From Epiperipatus broadwayi (lineage: Eukaryota; Onychophora; Udeonychophora; Euonychophora; Peripatidae), in the NCBI GenBank assembly GCA_028023455.1, contig JAQFVV010006208.1:9718963-9782962 (forward strand): a stretch of 64,000 nucleotides of DNA. The letters run 5' to 3'. Positions 46,706-57,871 of the stretch are shown piece after piece. The notes under the pieces are model-generated. The model searched no databases. It was not told the DNA's origin and was given only the letters and a program-made list of their open reading frames with translations. Both the position numbers and the translations under genes were made by a program. Positions within the stretch are counted from its first letter, which is position 1. Every line of letters starts with the position of its first letter.

Positions 46706-46834
46706 TTACATAAACAACTGCAATAAACATTCTTCAGCTGTATCCAGTTCATCATATTCTACTTCAGGTGGATTAAATGGAGTTGTAAGTTTTTTATATC
46801 CTGTCTTCATAGCGTTTTTAATTCTACAAAAAAT
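46706..46834 (-). CDS. Candidate terminal coding exon of an unidentified gene
   Basis: On the - strand a pyrimidine tract ending CTTTTTAG (AG at 46835-46836) precedes an open frame IFCRIKNAMKTGYKKLTTPF, then NPPEVEYDELDTAEECLLQL and FM, closed by TAA at 46706-46708. A second possible acceptor (TTTTTGTAG) lies 11 nt further in. A basic amphipathic start followed by a Pro step and an acidic tail looks like a real protein C-terminus and differs from the AT-driven chance frames nearby. It matches none of the repeats in the window. I do not recognise the protein and found no partner exons, so the call is tentative. Confidence 0.4.
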   Translation of the reverse strand: MFCRIKNAMKTGYKKLTTPFNPPEVEYDELDTAEECLLQLFM

Positions 46835-46984
46835 CTAAAAAGAATGTTGTATTATAATAATATATTATTAAAAAAATAAGATAAATAATAAATATGTGAC
46901 AATCAATATACTAATTTATTTTTAAAATCAATAATTGATTCAAATTATGTAAAGTATGTTTACTTTAAAAACGAATATCTAAAT

Positions 46985-47620
46985 TAACACTAAATAATGA
47001 ATATACACATATATGTGTTCAAGTATATCAATGACATGAGATAGAGTGGTGAGCGGTGGGTCATGTGAAAATCTGTGCTCATATACCCTATATATTACAT
47101 ATATTGATACAGGTATATAATAAGCCTGTATTTCAGTTATCACGTAGTAGATATAATTGCCAATCTCTCATATATGTATTGAATGGGTTATATACTGTAC
47201 ATGAGGTGTCAGATTGACTTTACGTCAATATAGGTGTGATGGCAATCTCAGCCTCAGGGTGGCGTTTGATCATTCCCTCATCAGATTTTCAATTGGATGG
47301 ATGATTGAAGAGATGGAGTGTGAAGTGGATTGAAGCCTGTCCATTAAAGCATGAAGATTGGAAATCTTAATATATATCTGAGCACTTATTGTGTATTTGT
47401 GTAGAGATGATAATTCGGACAAAGTGATGATTGCTGGTTTAGCTTGAGATACGTGTATTGGTGATTATTTATTTTGACATATATGTTTTCCGGGGTTATC
47501 AGAGTTATAAGATAGAATGGAGAGTGCTGGGTCATGTGAAAGTCTGTGCCCATATACTCTATATATTACATATATTGATACAGGTATATAATAATTACTG
47601 TATTTCATGCCAAAGTAGTC
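46985..47620 (+). repeat. Tandem family H monomers (1.4 units, about 470 bp period)
   Basis: The post-ribozyme part of one unit (46990-47165; AAGTATATCAATGACATGAG) is followed by a complete unit (47185-47620) from GTGTCAGATTGACTTTACGT to GATACAGGTATATAATAATT. The same position in the two units is about 470 bp apart. The hammerhead in the full unit is decayed (GTGATGA and GAGA in place of CTGATGA and GAAA, about 47427-47450). Confidence 0.7.
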
Positions 47621-47727
47621 TCATTCTAGTAATTATTATCATCTACTGCCTTTAAATACATATATTTGTAAAGTGAAAAACATTACAAAATAATACATTA
47701 TTTATTCATTAGATTAGGGATTATCTA

Positions 47728-48460
<733 letters not shown>

Positions 48461-48747
48461 ACTGCAGTTTAATTGATGTGCCAAAGTTACTGCCCTCACA
48501 ACTTTGACTCAAGTCACAGGATAGAAATATTTAATAATTTTTATTAGTCATTTATTAGACTAGGGATTATTCACTTAATGAATAATATTTCTGTAGTGTA
48601 GAGTAAATAATATTTCTATAGTGCAGAGTGAGATAGTAAAAATTACAGTACAGAAAATTTATTCATTAAGTGGATGACTTTTTTTCTAATGAATGACTAA
48701 TAAAAATTACTAATATACTTACATCAAGTCGTATGTGTCAAAGTTTT

Positions 48748-49005
48748 AAAACAGGCAAAACTCACTATACGTATTGCCACACACAGCAAGCTAGAGTAAA
48801 TCAATGGATGCCAGAAGGTTTGCGCATAAAATCTCTATCTAGTGCCTACTCATCCAATATCCCCAGACTAATTTCTGGCTTGTGGCCTTCGTCAGTGAGG
48901 AGCCTTGGATCTGAGAGCACTGCACAGGTCTTCTGGCATCCATTGATTACTCTAGCTTGCTGTGTGTGGCAATATGTATAGTGAGTTTCGTCTGTTTTAA
49001 AACAG
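48748..49005. repeat. P1 palindromic element, right arm shortened
   Basis: ACAGGCAAAACTCACTATAC on the left mirrors GTATAGTGAGTTTCGTCTGT on the right. The left arm is long, but the right arm keeps only its outer part (from CTTCTGGCATCCATTGATTA), so the element has lost most of one inner arm. The GTCATGTGATG end motif is at 49031. Confidence 0.7.
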
Positions 49006-49124
49006 TTATAAGCAAACATAAGAAGTGGTGGTCATGTGATGTGTCAAAGTTGTGAGAGCAGTAAGTTTGATACATATCAATTAAACTGTAGTAATTGCCT
49101 ATCTACACATACTGAATAATGATA

Positions 49125-49240
49125 AAGTGTAAAAGATTGTAGTCGGGTCTACTGATGAGTGCTAATTCAGCACAAAATGCATATATTGGGGATCATAAAT
49201 CTTTTTGCTATGTCTTTGGTCATATTTTTATGATTACCCA
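49125..49240 (+). repeat. Family H fragment with a hammerhead carrying GAAA to AAAA
   Basis: CTGATGA at about 49152-49158, stem II GTGCT-AATTC-AGCAC perfect, but AAAA replaces GAAA. Stem III/cleavage text ATGCATAT and TTGGGGATCAT remain. Confidence 0.65.
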
Positions 49241-50420
49241 CCTCCACAAGATGTTAAAAATGGATAGAAATCAGTCCCTATCTTGCGTGAGAGTGGTGTA
49301 GTGAAATTTATAATATAAATATTATTTATTATTTTTCTATTTCTTTCACCAATTCTTCAATAGGAATAGAAAAAGGAATGATTAAAGGGTTTATTGTTCA
49401 GGAGATCATAAAACGTTTGAACATTGAAAGTGACATCTGGATCATAACCTATGGATATTTTGCTTCAAAATCTATTATTCTATCACTGCCTCAAACCACC
49501 TAGGGTAATTTATTCAATGAAAAAAGATGCACAAACTAATCACTTTAAAATAGCTTTCTATTCTCTTTAACATCCTATGCTCTTTAAGACAGTTAATAGA
49601 GTATTCAAAGTCACATAACCTCCTGCACAAAAAACTATTGTTTTTTATTACTACTATTTATTCTATCAAACTAATCTTGGTATAATCTTTTCAACCTAAA
49701 ATTTTACTTTGACTAGTATTATTTCCTAAAAAATATTTATTAATTAAATGTTTTTATTCTTCTTGCATCCATTGATTACTCTGACTTGCACTGAGTGGTG
49801 CTACAGTATAAAAAATTTTTTTTACTGTGTAAAAATATCTTTTCTTACTGAAAGATATTTTAAATCATATTTTTCAATAAAAAAGCATTTAAAAATTGTA
49901 AGTACACTATCAGGTTTGATGTTTTTAAATCTACTTGTGTGTGTGTGTGTGTTTTAAAATAAAACACTTTACACGGTTTGGTTTGGAGAATTCTGGAAAA
50001 ACTTTTATCAATCTGATTTTTTTTTAATTCATTAGGACTTGAAGCCACTTGAATAATCAAATAATTCAGAATGAATGCAATCCGGTCAAAATAATTAAAA
50101 TATGAGCTATATTATAAGAAAATGCTATTCAAGATTTACGAAAGTTAAATAAATCAAAGCAGGAAAAACGAATGCATATTAGACAATTATGTTACTCTAA
50201 TGGTGCACGTGATTATTCATGAGAAAAGTATTCAAATGCTTGCAATTCTTTTATTATAATTGGAATGTATATTCTATATAAAAGTATATTGTTATATAGT
50301 GGCCATATTGCTTTTTTTATAGATACAGCTCAAGATTTCACAGCAAACTACTTTTAAGTTTTTCAATTAGTCACTGTATTTGAAGAAGTAAATTATTTTT
50401 AATAAAAAAGTGTACTTACA
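49241..50420. other. Mostly unique AT-rich sequence
   Basis: It contains a P1 end fragment at 49764-49830 (GCATCCATTGATTACTCTGA) and a (TG)n run at 49936-49952. No gene was recognised. Confidence 0.35.
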
Positions 50421-50640
50421 TTGGCTATTTTATTATAATCTGAGCTTTGATTGTATATATGCATGGAGATGATAACCTGGACCAACTGACGAGTGCTGGT
50501 TTAGCACGAAATACATATATGGTGATTATTGATCTTTTCATCACATGGGTGCTCAAGTGTATCATGGTATGAGATAGCATGGATTGTTGAGGGTCATGTG
50601 CAAGTCTGAGTTCAAACCCCCTGTATATTATAATTAGCAT
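50420..50640 (+). repeat. Family H unit, 5' truncated
   Basis: Starts near the GAGCTTTGATTGTATATATG segment and runs through the ribozyme to the tRNA-like GTCTGAGTTCAAACCCCCTG. Confidence 0.75.
50471..50531 (+). ncRNA. Hammerhead ribozyme, type I, core intact (CUGACGA variant)
   Basis: CUGACGA at 50486-50492 (position 7 is variable in hammerheads), stem II GUGCU-GGUUU-AGCAC perfect, GAAA at 50508-50511, short stem III, predicted cleavage near A50519, and 3' UGGU pairing with ACCA(A) at 50481-50485. One base is missing at the start of the 3' stem I strand compared with 58.1 kb. Confidence 0.6.
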
Positions 50641-50740
50641 TGTGAATCAAAAAATAAACAACAACATAATAATAATTACAATTTGAATGACAAGGGTCAA
50701 ACTAATTCAACCCATATCTTTGACATCATCCACTTTAGAT

Positions 50741-52462
50741 CAATGGTCTTTAACCCTTGATCCATGGACCGGTTCCAGGCTCAGAAGTTTTCTGCCAGTT
50801 CGCACTAGACTGGCAGGAAAGTTTGTAATAACAAAATAATAAGATTTTAAACTTTTAATTAATATAAACAATTTTTATTTATTTTTTCATCTCATTTTTA
50901 CCCAATTAAAAAAAAAAAACAGATCAAAAACAAAATCTAATCAGTCGTCCATAAATTAATTTGTTTTTCTAGTTATCACAGATGTTTATGGGAGGGGGGA
51001 GTAGAATTAAATTTTTTATTATTTTTTTAAAAAAATTCAAAATTTAAAAAAAAAAAAAGTTTTCTATTATACAAACTCCATATATATTGTGACAACCACA
51101 TAAAGACGTAGTCAAGTATATATACCTATTAACAAAGGTAAATTATTTAGTTACCAGAAATTTTAAAAAAAAAAAAGAGAAAAGAATTGAACCTACCCCG
51201 GCACCTCTCTGAGGAGTGCCAAAGCATGAAACCATGGTCGGGGGTTTGGTCGGGGGGGGGGGTTCTGACAGAGATATTTTAAGTGCTGGCTCTGGCTAAG
51301 CATTTATCACAAAGCTTGTAGATGAATTGGCAATCCTCGTTGTTTATAACTTACAAGCTTAAGAGATAGAGTCATATGATCGATGACTCTTATTTTGACT
51401 AGAAAAGAGTTGAAATTTAGTTAAATGTCTGAAAATTACTTCTGATATTATTGGAGGGGGGTGCATGAAGAAATGCATCTCTTTCTCTCCTTAAACTATA
51501 TATTATAATAATTAATACGATTGAAATAACGATTCAGAAAAAGGTAAAAAAGGAATGAACATTTGAAATGTATTATCATTAGAGGGAAAGGTTAAAATGA
51601 ATTTTAAACTGGAAAATAAAAAAAATATAATGTAAAATAATATATTTGTATGAAATGAAGGTGTTAAAATATGTTTAACTAATTACATTCCATGAACAAC
51701 AGAGAAATGGATCTAAAGAAAAAAGTTCCATTTATAATTATACATTCTTTCCACTGATAATAATTCATTGGAAATTGTAGAATGTTTAATTAATTAAATT
51801 CCAATAAACAATAGATAAAAAAAAAAGAAAGGAAGGAGATTACCATTACCATTACTATTTTGGAATTAGAGAGAGCAGCAACAAAGAAAGAAATTTTAAA
51901 AATGCACAATTGTAACGGATATGGTAAAGTTTCTGATTTTTTTTTTTAATATATAGAATTACCTGTTTTATCTTGGCGATATATGACTTGCAATTCAGTA
52001 AATACAATACGAATTTAACTTTATATCTGTACCCTTGATCGGACCCCAAACTAATATATATATAACTTCATCTTGTATATTTAGCATATTTCCCAACATT
52101 CAGGTGAATAACATTTTATTCTTGCCTGTTTTAACAATGAAATAATAAATGTAGCAATGCAGGCACATTAATGAGAATGATTGTTATTGTACTGTTTTCT
52201 GTAGCAGTATGATTGCGCAATTTGAGAAAGAGTGTTCAGCATGTGAAAGTAAGCAAAACCATTACAGTACACAATAACTAGTGTGTTGTTTTGGTCAGTT
52301 ATAACAATTATTCTAATATAAGGCTAAGCAGTTTAAATCTTTAAGAAAATTTATCTGTAGACTTCTGCTGGTCCGCGAAATCTTATCCTTATTTTTGCTG
52401 GTCTGTGAAATCTTATCCTTATTTTTGTCGGTCCATGGGTCTGAAAAGATTGAAGACCACTG
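50741..52462. mobile_element. Non-autonomous hAT-like DNA transposon
   Basis: The 5' end CAATGGTCTTTAACCCTTGA and GATCCATGGACCGG is mirrored by the 3' end CGGTCCATGGGTCTGAAAAG and ATTGAAGACCACTG. The imperfect terminal inverted repeats start CA(A/G)TGGT, as in hAT elements. It is flanked by identical 8-bp direct repeats CTTTAGAT (50733-50740 and 52463-52470), the hAT target-duplication length. A subterminal repeat (CTGGTCTGTGAAATCTTATC type, 2-3 copies) sits near the 3' end. No transposase frame is present. The interior is AT-rich and includes a P5-type fragment at 51186-51420. Confidence 0.88.
51186..51420. repeat. P5-family fragment nested in the hAT element
   Basis: CACCTCTCTGAGGAGTGCCA, GAAACCATGGTC, CTAAGCATTTATCACAAAGC and TCATATGATCGATGACTCTT match 36.05-36.25 kb. 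An 11-G run (51252-51262) replaces ordinary sequence in the other copy. Confidence 0.7.
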
Positions 52463-52470
52463 CTTTAGAT

Positions 52471-53069
52471 AACACAGCACTATCTTCTTAGAACATCAAA
52501 AGATGATAGGATACCAATTTATTCCTTCTTCTGCAGCCATTCAATTCATAGAAAGAAATGACTTGAAGAGGATCATCAAAAAAGCATGCTGTATATCCAA
52601 CAACAATAATGCTATCAATCGCAAAAATTCATGTTTCCACCTCTCCAAGAAATTGATGCTCTAATCTAAATAATTAACATTGTAATTTAAATAAATTTGA
52701 ATTCCATCAACTGTATATGGACATACATACTCATCTCTCCATTATTTTACAATGTTATCTTGCTATGAAAAGGGAACATAATAAATTCTCAAAAGCGCTC
52801 AGCCATACAATTTTTACAGAATTAATAAACTTCTCTATTGATGCATATAAACATATATATTATGTCTGTTATATTTTATATATGAGAAGTTTAAACTGTT
52901 AACTTTTCATTAAAATTATATGTAATAAAATAAAAAGATTACTTATAGTTAATGGGAAAAAAAATACTTTGAAATATGTTCATGTACAAAATGATAATTA
53001 AAGACATATGAAGAAAATAAATTTTTTGAATGAGAAAAGAAAAAAAATATCAAGGGATTAAAAAAGTGA
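52471..53069. other. AT-rich sequence, nothing recognised
   Basis: No exon-like, RNA or repeat content was identified. Confidence 0.35.
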
Positions 53070-53074
53070 AAATA

Positions 53075-53265
53075 ATGACAAGATAATGATAATACTAATA
53101 GTAATAATAGTAGCAGTAGTAATAGTAATAATAATGGTGGTAGTGGTAGCAGCTGCAGTGGTGTGCTGTGGTGGGGAGTGTGTGGTTGAGGTGGTGCTGG
53201 TGGTGGGGATAGAGGGGGGCATGGTGGTAGAGGTAGTAGTGGAGATGGTAATGGTGGTGGTGATG
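53075..53265. repeat. Trinucleotide-rich GGT/TAG/TAA tract
   Basis: AATAGTAATAGTAGCAGTAG passing into GGTGGTAGTGGTAGCAGC and GT-rich blocks. The open frame of Val/Ile across it (53086-53364) is compositional. Confidence 0.8.
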
Positions 53266-53365
53266 AATTTGTTGTTAACTAATGTAAAGTTTAATAATGA
53301 GGAAATCCAAATATTAAATAAAGATTTTAAGTATAGACCTAATAATTTAAAAGGGAAGTACTAAT

Positions 53366-53924
53366 TAAAAATACAACTAAAATTTAATTAATGGATACAT
53401 AAATAGAAAAATGTGTGTAATAAATTATAAAGTATTGAGACTAATGAAAAAATTATGTTTGGTGAATTAAAATATAAACAAAAACCACTGCTAGAATAGA
53501 CGATAATATATGTAAAAGAGAAATAATTATGATTAAGAAAATTAAAAAAAATAAATAAGAAACATAACAATCTTACATTTCTAAAAGCCAACAACACATA
53601 GGCAAATTGTTATCTAAGAGATCATCATGGTTTATAGGAGTCGATAAGAAAATTAATTCCCAATAGCTTAACCAGAAAATAATTTTAAAGATTTATAAGT
53701 GATTGTTAAAATCTAAAAGAAAAACTTTTAGTATTACATTTGTTGTGAACACTTTTCATTTTAAAACAAAGAAAACATAGAATTCTAATTAACAATAGTA
53801 ACTGCTAAAAAGTAATTTATCATTTGCTATACTTAAATTAACTTTTTCTTTATTGAATCTATCACTAAATTATTTGAAATTAACTTTAACAACACCTAAT
53901 AGATCTTCGAGTTCGTCAAGTATT
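53366..53924. other. AT-rich sequence, nothing recognised
   Basis: No supported feature. Confidence 0.35.
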
Positions 53925-54240
53925 TACATTATCTATAGGCTAAAATATCTCTTTATAACTTATCACCATTCGTCAAGTATTTACATTATCTATATGTGAT
54001 AATGTGAAAGCTAAAACCTTCGACATGCATATGTGACAGCCAATCAGATGTTGACTTGTGTTTTAGAATTAGGAGTCACATGTGCAGTCATTATTACATC
54101 TGATTGGCTGTCACATAAGCAAATTAAAGCGCATCTTTCAAAGGTTTTAGCTTTCACGTTATAACAATGTTAACTGTTTGCACTTAATAAATTTGATATA
54201 TTATCTATATGCTAAAGTATCTTTTTATAAGTTATCACCA
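53925..54240. repeat. P8 palindromic element with a short direct repeat
   Basis: GTGAAAGCTAAAACCTT, TATGTGACAGCCAATCAGAT and GACTTGTG face CATCTGATTGGCTGTCACAT and AAGGTTTTAGCTTTCAC. Just left, CGTCAAGTATTTACATTATC is tandemly repeated (53931 and 53973). A half copy is at 22.13 kb. Confidence 0.7.
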
Positions 54241-54514
54241 TAATCATTAAAATCAATTACTACGAAGAAAAGAACTATTTATTATTAAATAATAAAAAAA
54301 TGTTTCCAGCTTATTTTTTTATATAAAAAAAGATCATTTATATTTTGTTATAAAAAATATAAGATTTTCTTTTACCTCTCAAAGATAATGAAGATTTCAA
54401 GTAAATCTAAGGTGTATCAATACAGAATTACTTCTATTCACAATACTATTTTTTTTTCCACATAAACTTAAATTTTAGAGAAATAATTGGATGTTGTATT
54501 TATATACTGACTAT
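54241..54514. other. AT-rich sequence
   Basis: No supported feature. Confidence 0.35.
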
Positions 54515-54740
54515 TTCCATCATCTAATATTGAGTATTGAATGTCTTTAGAAAAATTTAACTTTATTTAAATTTTCAATGTACATTCGACTGGTAATAAT
54601 AGCACACAGGTATGCACAGTATTTTGAGATATATTATTTCTCACTTCTTCAGGTATTTCTGGCCTGACTAGTGACAGTACTAACATGGGAATCGAACCTA
54701 GACCCTTATATTCTTAAATAGCCATGTGCTTTACATTGGG
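54515..54740 (-). repeat. Solo Penelope-type pLTR fragment with a hammerhead-like core
   Basis: GACTATTTCCATCATCTAAT, TATTGAATGTCTTTAGAAAA and the complement of CGATTCCCATGTTAG match the Penelope pLTRs. On the - strand, CTGAAGA (complement of 54646-54652) with a GTGAG/CTC pair and AAAA could be a decayed hammerhead-like motif. Confidence 0.55.
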
Positions 54741-55247
54741 TGTGCATATTTAATAAATGTATGCATGAAAAATAACTTTAAAAATCCAATTGTCTGTTTT
54801 GCTTTAAATATATTTTTCTATTATTAGTAGTAGTATTAATATAATAATTATTTATGTAGAATAGTGTATTATTAAAATTCAAAAAGATGTTTACTTATTT
54901 GTGAAATTATTCTAATATGGTCTTATGAATATGCGACTTTTCCATTGAGCAGATCCTAAAGAAAGGGAATCTTGTTATAATATTTTTATTGAAGTGTATA
55001 AACGTCATAAAAAGATATTTTGAATTTTAAAACCAAATAAAATGGTTTGTGAGCAAATATTGCTGCCATTGTCCTGAAATACTTTGCGGTAACTTAGTTA
55101 CTTATTTCTTTATTTACGTATTTATTTATGAATTCGTGTACTTGGGTGTATATAGATACATTAAAGAGCAATGATTGATTACTCTTAAAGAACTTCTCAA
55201 ACTTACTTAGGGATTTATTATAAAGACAAATTATACATTTGGCACCC
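54741..55247. other. AT-rich sequence
   Basis: No supported feature. Confidence 0.35.
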
Positions 55248-55325
55248 TGCATGGTATGGTGCCATTGGTAGAGCATCCAACTTAGGGTCGGGAGTTCACA
55301 GGATTGATTCTGGTACTTGTGGTCT
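55248..55325 (+). repeat. tRNA-related SINE fragment
   Basis: GGTGCCATTGGTAGAGCATC resembles an A-box/D-arm. It is followed by CTTAGGGTCGGGAGTTCACA and GGATTGATTCTGGTAC (a degenerate B box). There is no acceptor stem or clean anticodon arm. I infer a SINE head and not a tRNA gene. Confidence 0.4.
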
Positions 55326-55499
55326 AGCACTCAAACTTCCTATAAACTTCCAAACAATTAAGTATTATGCCTTTTTCTTAAAAATACATTTGGCCAAATT
55401 TAAGCAGATAAAATACTGATATAGGAACAATATGACTTTTACTAAATTTATTTACATCACACATTATGTTTCAGTCCACACACATACATACATATTTTA

Positions 55500-55880
55500 C
55501 AACATACATGAGGGGTCAGAATGATCCGAGGTCAATATGGGCATAACAACAATATTAACATCAGTACGGGATTTGGGCATTCTATCATCAGATTTTCAAT
55601 GAAATGGATGGCTGAAGAGTTGGAGGTTGGGGTAGATTGAAGCCTGTCCATTAAAGTATAAAGACGTGCTATCTAATATAGACTGAGCACTGGTTATATA
55701 TGTATGAGAGATGATAATCAGAACCAACTGATGAGTGCTGGTTCAGCATGAAATATGTATATTGGTGATTATTTATCTTTTCTATATGTGTGTGGTTATG
55801 TGTATCAGTAATATAAGATAGTGTTGATAGTTGAAAGTTGCTTGAAAGTCTGAGTTCAAATTCCCTATATTTACAATTAA
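55500..55880 (+). repeat. Family H unit, complete
   Basis: From ATGAGGGGTCAGAATGATCC, through ATGGATGGCTGAAGAGTTGG, GAAGCCTGTCCATTAAAGTA and the ribozyme, to the tRNA-like GTGTATCAGTAATATAAGAT and CTGAGTTCAAATTCCC. Confidence 0.82.
55711..55776 (+). ncRNA. Hammerhead ribozyme, type I, intact
   Basis: CUGAUGA at 55728-55734, stem II GUGCU-GGUUC-AGCAU, GAAA at 55750-55753, stem III AUAU/GUAU, predicted cleavage after A55761. Stem I: ACCAA (55723-55727) with UUGGU (55762-55766), then a one-sided AGA loop, then GAUAAUC with GAUUAUU. All core nucleotides are present and both strands of every helix pair. Confidence 0.8.
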
Positions 55881-55980
55881 GTTCCAGGTATAAGAATGCC
55901 TGTATTTCAAATATTATATTTTACAACACTTTATATTTTTTACATACAGATAAAAAACTATGATTTAATTACTATCATAT

Positions 55981-57562
55981 TTGGTAAACAGAGCAAAACT
56001 CTCCATACAGTATTGCCACCTGTGCTAAACAGAGTAATCAATGGATGCCAGAAGGCTTGTGCATAAAATCCCTATCTAATGCCTACTCATCCAATATCCC
56101 CAGACTAGTTTCTGGCTTGTGGCCTTCGTCAGTGAGGAGCTTTGGATCTGAGAGCACTGCATCTAGATCTTAGGATCTAATGCAACCCTCTAGCAACCAC
56201 CTTTTATCTCTACTTAACTACAAAACTATGAGAATGAAATTGGAAAACACAAAAAATATTTTCAATCTAAGCTCAATAGCTTATATAGTCATATGGGTCT
56301 GAACTCAGTTCAGCACCCATACATTTTGGTGTCTTTGGCTCTTTTACAACCATAGCTACCACTATCCTATTAGGCAGGATTGGTGTTAAACCATTAAGCA
56401 TCACATGATCACATTTCCTTTACTAACACCTTAATTGTTGATAAACAGAGCAAAACTCTCCATACAGTATTGCCACCTGTGCTAAACAGAGTAATCAATG
56501 GATGCCAGAAGGCTTGTGCATAAAATCCCTATCTAATGCCTACTCATTCAATATCCCCAGACTAGTTTCTGGCTTGTGGCCTTCGTATCTCTACTTAACT
56601 ACAAAACTATGAGAATGAAATTGAAAACACAAAAAATATTTTCAATCTAAGCTCAATAGCTTATATAGTCATATGGGTCTGAACTCAGTTCAGCACCCAT
56701 ACATTTTGGTTCCTAATAGGATAGTGGTGGCTATGGTTGTAAAAGAGCCAAAGACACCAAAATGTATGGGTGCTGAACTGAGTTCAGACCCATATGACTA
56801 TATAAGCTATTGAGCTTAGATTGAAAATATTTTTTGTGTTTTCAATTTCATTCTCATAGTTTTGTAGTTAAGTAGAGATAAAAGGTGGTTGCTAGAGGGT
56901 TGCATTAGATCCTAAGATCTAGATGCAGTGCTCTCAGATCCAAAGCTCCTCACTGACGAAGGCCACAAGCCAGAAACTAGTCTGGGGATATTGGATGCCT
57001 TCTGGCATCCATTGATTACTCTGTTTAGCACAGGTGGCAATACTGTATGGAGAGTTTTGCTCTGTTTATCAACAATTAATGTGTTAGTATAGGAAAGGTA
57101 ATCATGTGATGCTTAATGGTTTAACACCAATCCTGCCTAATAGGATAGTGGTAGCTATGGTTGCAAAAGAGCCAAAGACACCAAAATGTATGGGTGCTGA
57201 ACTGAGTTCAGACCCATATGACTATATAAGCTATTGAGCTTAGATTGAAAATATTTTTTGTGTTTTCAATTTCATTCTCATAGTTTTGTAGTTAAGTAGA
57301 GATAAAAGGTGTTTGCTAGAGGGTTGCATTAGATCCTAAGATCTAGATGCAGTGCTCTCAGATCCAAAGCTCCTCACTGACGAAGGCCACACGCCAGAAA
57401 CTAGTCTGGGGATATTGGATGAGTAGGCATTAGATAGGGATTTTATGCACAAGCCTTCTGGCATCCATTGATTATTCTGTTTAGCACAGGTGGCAATACT
57501 GTATGGAGAGTTTTGCTCTGTTTATCAACAATTAATGTGTTAGTATAGGAAATGTGATCATG
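55981..57562. repeat. Compound P1 palindrome cluster (1.6 kb)
   Basis: At least three P1 arm sets occur in succession: GCAAAACTCTCCATACAGTA starts at 55993 and 56452, and the complementary ends lie at about 57040-57065 and 57492-57520. Loops carry the shared inverted segment ATAGTCATATGGGTCTGAAC / complement and ACACCAAAATGTATGGGTGC. Copies within the cluster differ at few positions, so it arose by recent segmental duplication or inversion. Confidence 0.8.
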
Positions 57563-57870
57563 TGATATCATATTTGGTCTTTACAAAAATATATATTTTA
57601 AGAAAACTAAATTTACTTGATATATTGAGCTGTACATGTATATAGTCATATATACATGTAAGCTTCACCATTAACTGTGTACTAACCAAAGACCATAAAT
57701 CCAACAACAGTGAATGTATATCAAAAGAAAATGGTTATAGATACACATATGTATATAACATTAAATAAATTTTAAATAAAATTTGTTAAAAAAAATAGGC
57801 AATGTAGAAATTATAGAAAAGTTTAAAGATTTAAAATACCAGGCACTCTTAAACTTGTAGCCTAATATAA
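57563..57870. other. AT-rich sequence
   Basis: No supported feature. Confidence 0.35.
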
Positions 57871-57871
57871 A

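Noticed and set aside
53086-53364. 92-codon Val/Ile-rich open frame
   Set aside because: It follows from a GGT/TAG/TAA trinucleotide tract.
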